From contig JAGPUY010000346.1 in assembly GCA_018067265.1 (NCBI GenBank), positions 1 to 5,916 of the forward strand: 5,916 nt of DNA. Reading direction: 5' to 3'. Positions 1 through 5,742 of this stretch are shown one piece after another. Under the pieces are notes generated by a model that saw nothing but the letters and a program-made list of their open reading frames with translations, had not been told where the DNA came from and did no database searches. The position numbers and the translations under genes were made by a program. The DNA comes from Oceanihabitans sp. GTDB taxonomy: Bacteria > Bacteroidota > Bacteroidia > Flavobacteriales > Flavobacteriaceae. How positions within the stretch are numbered: the stretch's first letter is position 1; every line of letters begins with the position of its first letter.

Positions 1-1226
1 TCTAAATAAGATGCATTCCCAAAAGGAATAGATGCATGGCCACAACAGCGCATTTTTGAAGTTTTAGGGTTTTCTGGATTCACGTTATATATAGAAAGGT
101 CATCGCGGTACACAATACCGTTATGTACATGTCCCCAATACCAAGCATCTGGCACGTTATTAGCCATTGCACCGGTTACCTGAGTCCAAAGCGGTGTATT
201 TGTTTTTGGACCGTCCTTATCGACTTCTATACCATTATGATGCGTCATTAAGAATATTTTCTTTCCGCTTTCATATAACGTATTTAAATATGCTAATTGA
301 TCAAATTTTTCGTCTTTATTACATAGAGATCCTTTCATATAAAGAAAGCTATCATCATAATAAGCAGAATCTAAACCAACAAAAATCCATTCTCCTATAG
401 CTAATGAAAAGCAACTACTTCCTCCTTGTTGAAAAAACCTTGGGTTTTGCAAGGTAGTACCTAGTAAACCCTTGGCGCCATCATACATTTCATGGTTACT
501 ATTCATGGTATATACCTTGTTTTTATATTTTTCCGGTAGCATGGCTAAAAGGTTCTTTTTTTCCTCTTTTGGTGTCCCAGCATAATAAACATCCCCTAAA
601 TGAATAATATAATCTGGTTTTTGAGCTAGCACTCCTTCTATCACCAATTGTGCTGGACATTTGGACTTTCCGCCATCGTTCCAAGGGCCAGTTCCAAAAT
701 CGCCAATAATAGCAATTTTAGCTTGCTTGGGTATACTTGCGTTTAATGCTGGCATTGTTGGTGGAACAAAGTGATGCTTTTTATGTGGAAAAACTTTATA
801 ATAGTAATAATACACCATAACCAAGGTCCAACGATAATCTAGTTGGCAGTATCTGGATGCCGCGTAAATGGTGCCGTCGCCAGCTACCCAACCAGACCAG
901 TTCTTATTTTCCGCTATCATTTCTGCAGAAATTGCAGATTGCGGCATATTAAATTCATCTCTTAAAATCTTGGTTAAATACCCTTTGTCTATAAGATTAT
1001 TTAAATGATACAATGCTAGTATGTTTTCCATATCATGGCTGTATTCCTGTGTATGTAGTGTATTCGTAATTAGCGGTTGCTCGCAAGCTTTTAGATAGTC
1101 CCAAAAGCTATCTGCTTCCGTTTTCGTTGCCAATGCCGCAGCTCCTTCTGTGTGTGCTTGTGTGATTTTCTGATTGATATCGTCTAATTGTTCTTGAAAA
1201 TCCGTAGTCATGTTGTAAATAGCCAT
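1..1226 (-). CDS. Calcineurin-like metallophosphoesterase (3' end beyond window)
   Basis: The minus-strand frame is open from the ATG at 1226 to the left edge: 408 codons with no stop, C-terminus missing. An in-frame stop at 1257-1259 makes this ATG the first possible start. All metal-site blocks of the calcineurin-like/purple-acid-phosphatase superfamily are present in order: GDFGTG (D176), GDVYYAG (D212), SNHEMY (N244, H245), MTHHN (H329) and GHVHN (H366, H368). These residues normally bind two metal ions and hydrolyse phosphomono- or diesters; the GDxxYAG form resembles purple acid phosphatases. After the last motif the chain reads CCGHASIPFG, a C-terminal segment I associate with this fold. 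No signal peptide or membrane segment is visible, so a cytoplasmic protein is inferred. The first 170 or so residues are not part of the catalytic fold and match no domain I recognise; they include five consecutive Tyr (139-143). The substrate cannot be told from sequence. Confidence 0.9.
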   Translation of the reverse strand, partial: MAIYNMTTDFQEQLDDINQKITQAHTEGAAALATKTEADSFWDYLKACEQPLITNTLHTQEYSHDMENILALYHLNNLIDKGYLTKILRDEFNMPQSAISAEMIAENKNWSGWVAGDGTIYAASRYCQLDYRWTLVMVYYYYYKVFPHKKHHFVPPTMPALNASIPKQAKIAIIGDFGTGPWNDGGKSKCPAQLVIEGVLAQKPDYIIHLGDVYYAGTPKEEKKNLLAMLPEKYKNKVYTMNSNHEMYDGAKGLLGTTLQNPRFFQQGGSSCFSLAIGEWIFVGLDSAYYDDSFLYMKGSLCNKDEKFDQLAYLNTLYESGKKIFLMTHHNGIEVDKDGPKTNTPLWTQVTGAMANNVPDAWYWGHVHNGIVYRDDLSIYNVNPENPKTSKMRCCGHASIPFGNASYL

Positions 1227-1248
1227 AATGTTTGAATTTGTATTATTA

Positions 1249-1266
1249 GTACTTCCTTAAAAGTAC
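1249..1266. promoter_or_regulatory. Small hairpin in the phosphoesterase leader
   Basis: GTACTT at 1249-1254 and AAGTAC at 1261-1266 form a 6-bp perfect inverted repeat with a 6-nt loop, 23-40 nt upstream of the phosphoesterase ATG. On the minus strand the loop carries TTAAGG. It could be a leader hairpin or a small operator. A 6-bp repeat in AT-rich DNA may also be chance. No convincing TTG/TAnnTTTG promoter pair was found for this gene; the best single -7-like match, TAGGTTCT at 1276-1283, has no well-spaced TTG partner. Confidence 0.22.
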
Positions 1267-1388
1267 AACGAAAACAGAACCTATTTTTACGTATAAATAC
1301 TTGTTTTACAAAAGTTACAGGTTTTAATAGTTTTTACAGCGAAGAAATGACCTATAACGAATGAAGAATACTAATTCTGAAATTTGGC

Positions 1389-1535
1389 ATGTACGGAAAT
1401 ATCCTTCCTTTTAATACAGAGGAAATTAAGAAGTACCATAGAGAGATATTACCAGCCATTTACACACTTGCAATACAGTCTAATTTAGGTTTTAAGAAAA
1501 GAATAGCCTTTAAAAAGTGGCCTACCAATCTATAG
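1389..1535 (+). CDS. Possible 48-aa small protein, or gene relic
   Basis: An ATG at 1389 opens a 48-codon frame ending in TAG at 1533-1535. It begins MYGNILPFN and ends in a basic tail, FKKRIAFKKWPTNL. It fills most of the gap between two minus-strand genes and overlaps the last 14 bases of the SDR-like gene in convergent orientation. An in-frame stop at 1362-1364 rules out a longer form. The composition looks protein-like (an acidic-basic helix-like first half, a hydrophobic LPAIYTLAI stretch, then basic residues), but there is no Shine-Dalgarno site and only a weak TAATTCTG -7-like element at 1372-1379. I recognise no family. It could be a real small protein, the tail of a decayed gene, or chance. 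The rest of 1227-1521 shows nothing else supportable. Confidence 0.28.
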   Translation: MYGNILPFNTEEIKKYHREILPAIYTLAIQSNLGFKKRIAFKKWPTNL

Positions 1536-3057
1536 GAAAATAATCTTTTAAGAATTTTCCAGACCAATGTTTCCCTGTATTGATACCATCTATTAATGGA
1601 TCCATAACACGTGCTGCGCCATCTACAATATCTAAAGGTGGTTGAAAATCGTGAACTTCCACTTTCTTTTTAGACAATGCAGCAGGATCTTCATCGGTAA
1701 CCCAACCGGTATCTACGGCATTCATATAAATACCCGATTTAGCGAAGGTAGATGCCGAAGTATGTGTTAGCATATTTAAAGCTGCTTTTGCCATATTGGT
1801 ATGTGGATGCCTATCTACTTTTTTAAATCTATGAAACTTTCCTTCCATTGCTGAAACATTGATAATGTGCTTTTTACCAGTGTTCTCTTTCATCATTACA
1901 TTAGATAGACGATTGCATAAAACAAAAGGAGCAACAGCATTTACTAGCTGTACTTCTACCATTTCTGTGGTTTCAATTTCACCTAGTTTTAAACGCCAAC
2001 TATTGGTTTTTCGTAAATCTACTTGTTGTAAATCTGCGTCTAATTTGCCTTCCGGAAAAACTTCAGCGGTCTGTAAGGAGTTATCAAAACTGTACGGAAT
2101 TTGAGATAATTCTGCCGAGTTTCGTAAACCAATTCCTGGTTCTGGTCCGTGCCAAGTTACGGGCAACACATTGTTTTTATTGGTTTTTGAAGGACCAACA
2201 CTTAAGTTCGTTAATTCTTCTAAACAACTTTCGTGATCTTTTAAGAGGGTTTGCGCAAGTTTAGGTAATTGATTTATGGGAAGCTTTTCATTTTCCATTA
2301 AATGAAAGTAAAAACCAGATGGTCTTCTTACGGTTTGCGCGGCATTATTGATTAAGATATCTAGACGGTTGTATTTCTGCTCTATATAATTACAGAAAAT
2401 CTCTACACTTGGTATGTGTCTTAAATCGAGTCCGTGAATATGTAAGCGATCCCTCCAATCTGTATAGTCTTCTTCTTTAGAAAAACGGATGGCAGAATCG
2501 GCAGGAAAACGTGTGGTAGCAACTACAGTAGCACCCGAACGTAATAACATCAAAGTAATATGATACCCTATTTTTAATCTAGAACCTGTAATTACAGCAA
2601 CTTGATCTTTTAAATCTGTAGTTTGAAAACGTTTTGCGTAGTTTAAATCGCCACAGTCGGTACACATGGTATCGTAAAAATGATGTAATTGTGTGAAAAC
2701 CGTTTTACAAACGTAACAGTTTCTTGGAGATTCTAACTCTAAAGGTTTGTCTGGTATTGCGGCCGCTGCTAATAGTTTGGGAGCTACAAATAACGAAGCT
2801 TCTCTTGCAGAACGTATTCCAGTGGTTTTTCTAGCATGCGTATCTTTAGCAATCATTTTACGCTTTGCCGCTTTTTTAGCGTCTTTACGTCGGCGTTGAA
2901 ACTCATCCCGATTTGGTCTAGACAATTCTCCAGCGACTTTATAAAGTGCAACGCGTTGTTCTTCTGGTAATTCGAAAAGCAAATTGGTATTTTCTAATAG
3001 CGTCTCTAGTGTTGTAATACAAGATGCTACGTCTACATTCGATTTATTTTCACTCAT
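1522..3057 (-). CDS. Atypical SDR-fold oxidoreductase-like protein with N-terminal zinc-ribbon-like module
   Basis: A complete 511-codon gene, about twice the length of a classical short-chain dehydrogenase/reductase. Residues 1-105 include a strongly basic stretch at about 47-85. Residues 114-135 are a four-cysteine module, C114-x2-C117-x14-C132-x2-C135, probably binding zinc. The SDR fold starts near 150: VAVITGSRLKIG at 153-164 is the dinucleotide-binding turn, with Lys162 where the second Gly of TGxxxGIG normally lies, then the NNAA signature (237-240). About 110-130 extra residues follow before NAVAPF (N373). The active-site Ser appears kept (S402 in NVSAMEG), but the YxxxK pair reads T420-NMA-K424, so the catalytic Tyr is replaced. 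DTGWVTDE at 449-456 matches the usual PGxxxT region with Thr for Pro. An NAD(P)-dependent role is suggested by fold; classical reductase activity is doubtful. The start is supported by AAGGAA at 3063-3068, 5 nt upstream, and a promoter just beyond. It is transcribed separately from the cold-shock gene. Substrate unknown. Confidence 0.85.
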   Translation of the reverse strand: MSENKSNVDVASCITTLETLLENTNLLFELPEEQRVALYKVAGELSRPNRDEFQRRRKDAKKAAKRKMIAKDTHARKTTGIRSAREASLFVAPKLLAAAAIPDKPLELESPRNCYVCKTVFTQLHHFYDTMCTDCGDLNYAKRFQTTDLKDQVAVITGSRLKIGYHITLMLLRSGATVVATTRFPADSAIRFSKEEDYTDWRDRLHIHGLDLRHIPSVEIFCNYIEQKYNRLDILINNAAQTVRRPSGFYFHLMENEKLPINQLPKLAQTLLKDHESCLEELTNLSVGPSKTNKNNVLPVTWHGPEPGIGLRNSAELSQIPYSFDNSLQTAEVFPEGKLDADLQQVDLRKTNSWRLKLGEIETTEMVEVQLVNAVAPFVLCNRLSNVMMKENTGKKHIINVSAMEGKFHRFKKVDRHPHTNMAKAALNMLTHTSASTFAKSGIYMNAVDTGWVTDEDPAALSKKKVEVHDFQPPLDIVDGAARVMDPLIDGINTGKHWSGKFLKDYFPIDW

Positions 3058-3079
3058 ACCAATTCCTTCTATTTTTGGT

Positions 3080-3108
3080 CAAAGATAATGACACTTTTGG
3101 AAACCTAA
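3080..3108 (-). promoter_or_regulatory. Bacteroidota-type promoter of the SDR-like gene
   Basis: On the minus strand, TATCTTTG (3080-3087) is an exact match to the Bacteroidota -7 element TAnnTTTG. TTA at 3106-3108, 18 bp upstream, is close to the -33 TTG. Transcription would begin near 3074, giving a leader of about 16-18 nt that holds the AAGGAA ribosome-binding site. The position fits the ATG at 3057 well. Confidence 0.6.
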
Positions 3109-3121
3109 ACTATGGTATACT

Positions 3122-3155
3122 AAAAAAGCCTATCCAAATAAATGGATAGGCCTTT
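3122..3155 (-). terminator. Intrinsic terminator of the cold-shock gene
   Basis: GCCTATCCA (3128-3136) and TGGATAGGC (3143-3151) form a perfect 9-bp stem with a 6-nt A/T loop. On the minus strand the stem is followed by six T (3122-3127), as in a rho-independent terminator. It lies about 23 nt after the cold-shock stop codon. No T-run follows on the plus strand, so it acts on minus-strand transcription only. It separates the cold-shock gene from the SDR-like gene, whose promoter lies just downstream. Confidence 0.9.
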
Positions 3156-3178
3156 GTAAAACTTTAAGTATATATGTC

Positions 3179-3370
3179 TTAGATAACTTTTACGTTAACT
3201 GCATTTAATCCTTTGTTTCCTTCTTGTAAGTCAAATTCTACTTGGTCACCTTCTCTAATCTCATCGATTAATCCAGAAATGTGTACGAAGTGGTCTTTAT
3301 CAACTCCTTCTTCAGTGATGAATCCAAAACCTTTAGTGTCGTTGAAAAATTTTACTGTTCCTTTGTTCAT
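3179..3370 (-). CDS. Cold-shock protein, CspA family
   Basis: A 63-residue protein that is essentially one cold-shock domain: a five-stranded OB fold that binds single-stranded RNA or DNA and, in this family, acts as an RNA chaperone in the cytoplasm. It starts MNKGTVKFFN. RNP1 is KGFGFI (13-18), RNP2 is HFVHI (27-31), and the protein ends in the usual NAVNVKVI strand. Length is normal for the family (about 63-70). An ATG at 3421 would add 17 residues, but that extension is low-complexity and spans the likely promoter -7 element, so the ATG at 3370 is preferred. The leader is A/T-rich with repeated AAT and no Shine-Dalgarno site, common in Bacteroidota. It is a single-gene unit ending in a strong terminator. 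Whether it is cold-induced or constitutive cannot be read from sequence. Confidence 0.95.
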   Translation of the reverse strand: MNKGTVKFFNDTKGFGFITEEGVDKDHFVHISGLIDEIREGDQVEFDLQEGNKGLNAVNVKVI

Positions 3371-3406
3371 TGTAATGTAATTTATTATTATTATTTTAAT
3401 ACTTGG

Positions 3407-3437
3407 CAAAGATGGTGCCAATAATTGTAAGAAGCAA
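3407..3437 (-). promoter_or_regulatory. Probable promoter of the cold-shock gene
   Basis: On the minus strand, CATCTTTG (3407-3414) matches the Bacteroidota -7 element TAnnTTTG except at the first base. TTG (3435-3437) lies 20 bp upstream at the -33 position. The transcript would begin near 3401, giving a leader of about 30 nt before the ATG at 3370. This agrees with the shorter start for the cold-shock protein. Confidence 0.55.
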
Positions 3438-3478
3438 CTATTAATTAACTAATTTTCAATTTATTGTAATTTAGTTGC
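3434..3478. repeat. Inverted repeat overlapping the cold-shock -33 element
   Basis: GCAACTA at 3434-3440 is repeated in inverted form as TAGTTGC at 3472-3478, with 31 A/T-rich bases between, including the palindrome TTAATTAA. The promoter-proximal arm contains the TTG of the cold-shock promoter, so the pair could be a regulator site. A 7-bp match in AT-rich DNA is weak evidence. Confidence 0.25.
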
Positions 3479-3528
3479 AGCGTACTACCTTTTGCATCTT
3501 GTTTTTAAGCATCTGTTTTATAGCGGTT

Positions 3529-3544
3529 TATTCTAATTAGAATA
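3529..3544. repeat. 16-bp perfect palindrome just after the dehydrogenase stop
   Basis: TATTCTAATTAGAATA is a perfect palindrome without a loop, 5 bp beyond the stop codon of the alcohol dehydrogenase. It is not followed by a T-run on the minus strand, so it is not a standard intrinsic terminator. It may be a protein-binding site or simply A/T-rich chance. No better terminator for the dehydrogenase is visible in 3422-3549. Confidence 0.3.
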
Positions 3545-3549
3545 TAATA

Positions 3550-4605
3550 TTACTCTTTCAACGACTTCATATCGATAACAAATCTGTATTTCACATCGCT
3601 TTTTAACATGCGTTGGTATGCGGTATTTATATCTTGTATGTTTATTCGTTCTATATCGGAGGTAATATTGTGTTTCCCACAAAAATCTAATAATTCTTGG
3701 GTTTCTTTGATTCCTCCTATTAAAGAACCTGCGACTGCTTTTCTTCCCATAATTAGCGGGACAGTCACCAATGCAGGATCTAATGGGCCTAGATACCCAA
3801 TAACGACTAAAGTACCGTTGGTGTTTAATGTATTTATATACGGATTTAGATCGTGTGCATAAGGAACCGTATCTATTATGACATCAAAATGTCCTGCCAC
3901 ACTTTCCATTTGTGTGCTATCTTTAGAAATAATAACCTGATTTGCTCCTAAGCGTTTGGCATCTTTTATTTTATTTTCGGATCTGGAAAACAAGGTAACA
4001 TGTGCCCCAAGTGCATGTGCTAATTTTATTGCCATATGTCCCAAACCGCCTAAACCTACAACAGCAACTTTACTATCTTTGGCAACTTTATAATGACGTA
4101 ATGGAGACCAAGTGGTTATTCCTGCACACAATACAGGAGCAATACCAGCTAAATCTAGATTTTCAGGAACACGTAAAACATAAGATGCACTAACTACTAT
4201 GGTTTCCGAATAGCCGCCATGTGTAGTCGTATCTAAATATTTGTCATAGCCGCCATAGGTACCAACCCATTCTGGACAATATTGCTCTACATCGTTTTTG
4301 CAATTAGCACAGGTTCTACAAGAATCTACCAAACAGCCAACAGCAACAATATCTCCTTTTTTAAATTTGGTAACCGCTGCTCCTGTTGTAACTACTTTAC
4401 CAACAATTTCATGTCCGGGAACTACTGGATATTGGGTCATTCCCCAATCATTTCGCGCAAAATGTAAATCGGAATGACATACCCCACAAAACAAAATATC
4501 GATCTCGACATCTTCTGGTGTGACTTCCCTTCTATTTATTACTAAGGATTTTAAATCTGCTTCCGGAGATATTGTTCCATACGCTTTAATGCTGGTTGTT
4601 TTCAT
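3550..4605 (-). CDS. Zinc-dependent alcohol dehydrogenase / aldehyde reductase (YahK/CAD-like)
   Basis: A complete 351-residue medium-chain dehydrogenase. The catalytic zinc site is C43 (GVCHSD), H65 with E66 (PGHE) and C160 (APVLCAG). The structural zinc site is C96, C99, C102 and C110. The Rossmann domain has GLGGLG at 184-189. After the second strand comes SRS (207-209), where Arg suggests NADP(H) rather than NAD(H), as in cinnamyl alcohol dehydrogenases. By my recollection it closely resembles E. coli YahK, a broad NADPH-dependent aldehyde reductase: shared stretches include CGVCHSDLH, VPGHEIVG, LCAGITT, SPLRH and DVKYRFVID at the end. The likely role is reversible reduction of aldehydes to alcohols in the cytoplasm, for example detoxification; the natural substrate is unknown. 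All key residues are present. The start at 4605 is the first ATG matching the family N-terminus. No Shine-Dalgarno site is seen. It is divergent from the permease at 4775. Confidence 0.95.
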   Translation of the reverse strand: MKTTSIKAYGTISPEADLKSLVINRREVTPEDVEIDILFCGVCHSDLHFARNDWGMTQYPVVPGHEIVGKVVTTGAAVTKFKKGDIVAVGCLVDSCRTCANCKNDVEQYCPEWVGTYGGYDKYLDTTTHGGYSETIVVSASYVLRVPENLDLAGIAPVLCAGITTWSPLRHYKVAKDSKVAVVGLGGLGHMAIKLAHALGAHVTLFSRSENKIKDAKRLGANQVIISKDSTQMESVAGHFDVIIDTVPYAHDLNPYINTLNTNGTLVVIGYLGPLDPALVTVPLIMGRKAVAGSLIGGIKETQELLDFCGKHNITSDIERINIQDINTAYQRMLKSDVKYRFVIDMKSLKE

Positions 4606-4634
4606 AATGCACTGGCTTTTAGATTACTATATAT

Positions 4635-4664
4635 TAAATATAGTTATAAATAGTGAATTTTCAA
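4635..4664 (-). promoter_or_regulatory. Probable promoter of the alcohol dehydrogenase
   Basis: On the minus strand, TTG (4662-4664) is followed after 19 bp by TATATTTA (4635-4642), matching the Bacteroidota -33 and -7 elements at all but the last base. The start would be near 4629, giving a leader of about 24 nt to the ATG at 4605. The surrounding DNA is very A/T-rich, so chance matches are easier; the exact spacing is the main support. Confidence 0.45.
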
Positions 4665-4681
4665 TTAATAATTATCTTAAA

Positions 4682-4730
4682 TAGGACTGCCTCCTGTAGT
4701 ATCTGCGCTTCAAAGGAATGGAAAATCACC
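4682..4730. other. Less AT-rich patch in the divergent intergenic region
   Basis: Within 4606-4774, the gap between the divergent dehydrogenase and permease genes, this block is clearly less AT-rich than the sequence on either side. One plus-strand frame is open from 4681 (after a TAA at 4678-4680) to a TAA at 4834-4836, and reads protein-like at first (GLPPVVSALQRNGKSPDIII), but it has no ATG and runs into the permease gene in another frame. It may be a remnant of a lost gene, a leader RNA or regulatory DNA. I cannot assign a function. Confidence 0.2.
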
Positions 4731-4762
4731 AGATATTATAATTCCAAAATCCTATAAAAAAC

Positions 4763-4770
4763 TATATTCG
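4763..4770 (+). promoter_or_regulatory. Weak -7-like element right before the permease
   Basis: TATATTCG matches five of the six fixed bases of TAnnTTTG, but no TTG lies at the expected distance upstream. If used, transcription would begin at about the ATG at 4775, leaving almost no leader. That would favour a leaderless message or a slightly later start such as the ATG at 4781. No other promoter for the permease is visible in 4681-4774. Confidence 0.2.
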
Positions 4771-4774
4771 CGCC

Positions 4775-5677
4775 ATGTGGATGTATTTAGGTTTATTGGC
4801 GGCACTTTTTTTGGGTTTACACAATCTGTGTAAAAAACATGCTGTACAAGGCAATGAAGTGTTCCCTGTGCTTTTGGGTACTATTGGTTCTGGGTTCTTG
4901 CTCTTACTTCCGTTATATATTGGGTCTATATATTTTCCTGAATATACCAAAGAAATAGGATTGCATATTACTAGTATTGCTTGGAAAATACACGGTTTTA
5001 TTTTTATAAAATCGATGCTTATGGCTTCCTCATGGATTTTAGCTTATCAAGCTTTAAAACATTTGCCAATTACGATTGTAACTCCAATACGTTCGGCAGG
5101 TCCTTTCTTTACTTTTATAGGCGCTATTTTAATTTATAAGGAAACGCCTAACTTCTTACAATGGATTGGTTTTTTTCTTATTATTTTTTCCGTGATACTA
5201 TATTCTAAAATAGGAAAAAAAGAAGGCATAAACTTTAAGAGAAACAAATGGATATTTGCTATTATTGGTGCCACCTTTTTAGGAGCTTCTAGTGGTTTAT
5301 ATGATAAGTTTTTAATTCAGAATTTAGCTTTAAATCCGCAAACCTTACAATTCTGGTTTTGCTGGTATACGGTTCTTATTTTACTGATTATTTTATCGGT
5401 AACCTGGTTTCCATTTGCTAAAAAACGAAAAGCGTTTAAGTTTCGTTGGACCATTATCGCAGTTGGTGTTTTATTAGTCGCTGCAGATTATTTTTACTTT
5501 AAAGCTTTGCAAGATCCAGATGCATTAATTATGCTATTATCTGCCATCAAACGTAGCCAATTAATAATAGCGGTAGTTATTGGAGGTTTGGTGTTTAAAG
5601 AGAAAAACAAGCGCAAGAAATTGATTCCGTTATTTGGTATTCTGATTGGTGTGTTTTTGATTTTATATTCGAATTAA
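4775..5677 (+). CDS. EamA/DMT-superfamily permease, ten membrane helices
   Basis: A 300-residue membrane protein with ten predicted helices, near residues 3-18, 29-49, 72-91, 98-120, 127-144, 158-177, 190-211, 226-244, 252-274 and 282-298. It shows the internal duplication typical of EamA transporters. The two halves start alike (GLLAALFLGLHN and AIIGATFLGASSG). Each ends with a conserved segment in which a helix leads to a short charged loop with Lys-Glu: ILIYKETPN at 118-126 and GLVFKEKNK at 271-279. Charged runs in loops (KIGKKE, KKRK, KNKRKK) fit the positive-inside rule. Family members export or import small metabolites such as amino acids, nucleosides or sugars; the substrate here cannot be inferred. 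Length is normal. The start at 4775 gives a full first helix; the ATG at 4781 is an alternative. It is divergent from the dehydrogenase and convergent with the gene at 5743. Confidence 0.9.
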   Translation: MWMYLGLLAALFLGLHNLCKKHAVQGNEVFPVLLGTIGSGFLLLLPLYIGSIYFPEYTKEIGLHITSIAWKIHGFIFIKSMLMASSWILAYQALKHLPITIVTPIRSAGPFFTFIGAILIYKETPNFLQWIGFFLIIFSVILYSKIGKKEGINFKRNKWIFAIIGATFLGASSGLYDKFLIQNLALNPQTLQFWFCWYTVLILLIILSVTWFPFAKKRKAFKFRWTIIAVGVLLVAADYFYFKALQDPDALIMLLSAIKRSQLIIAVVIGGLVFKEKNKRKKLIPLFGILIGVFLILYSN

Positions 5678-5742
5678 TACACACCACATAGTCTACTATT
5701 TCTATTCGATTATTATTTATAAATTAAAACAGTTAATACTAC

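Noticed and set aside
167..400. 77-codon plus-strand ORF
   Set aside because: It lies wholly antisense to the metallophosphoesterase, whose metal-binding motifs prove the minus strand is coding; its translation has no recognisable features.
1394..1412. GGAA/TTCC stem followed by TTTT on the plus strand
   Set aside because: A 4-bp stem is too weak for a terminator, and it lies inside the possible small ORF.
1859..2104. 81-codon plus-strand ORF
   Set aside because: Antisense to the SDR-like gene, with no start signal and a composition typical of a reverse-frame shadow.
2759..2766. GCGGCCGC, a rare GC-rich octamer in AT-rich DNA
   Set aside because: It encodes part of an Ala run (residues 97-100) in the SDR-like protein; no sign of a cloning junction or insertion.
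3382..3397. TTA/AAT triplet run, possible simple-sequence phase-variation tract
   Set aside because: Only about four repeats, imperfect, and located in an A/T-rich leader rather than a reading frame; better explained as a weakly structured translation leader.
3608..4467. Three plus-strand ORFs of 61-84 codons
   Set aside because: All lie opposite the alcohol dehydrogenase, which has intact zinc and cofactor motifs; they are shadows.
4762..4950. 62-codon minus-strand ORF
   Set aside because: Antisense to the first helices of the permease; CxxC-like spots arise by chance from the opposite strand.
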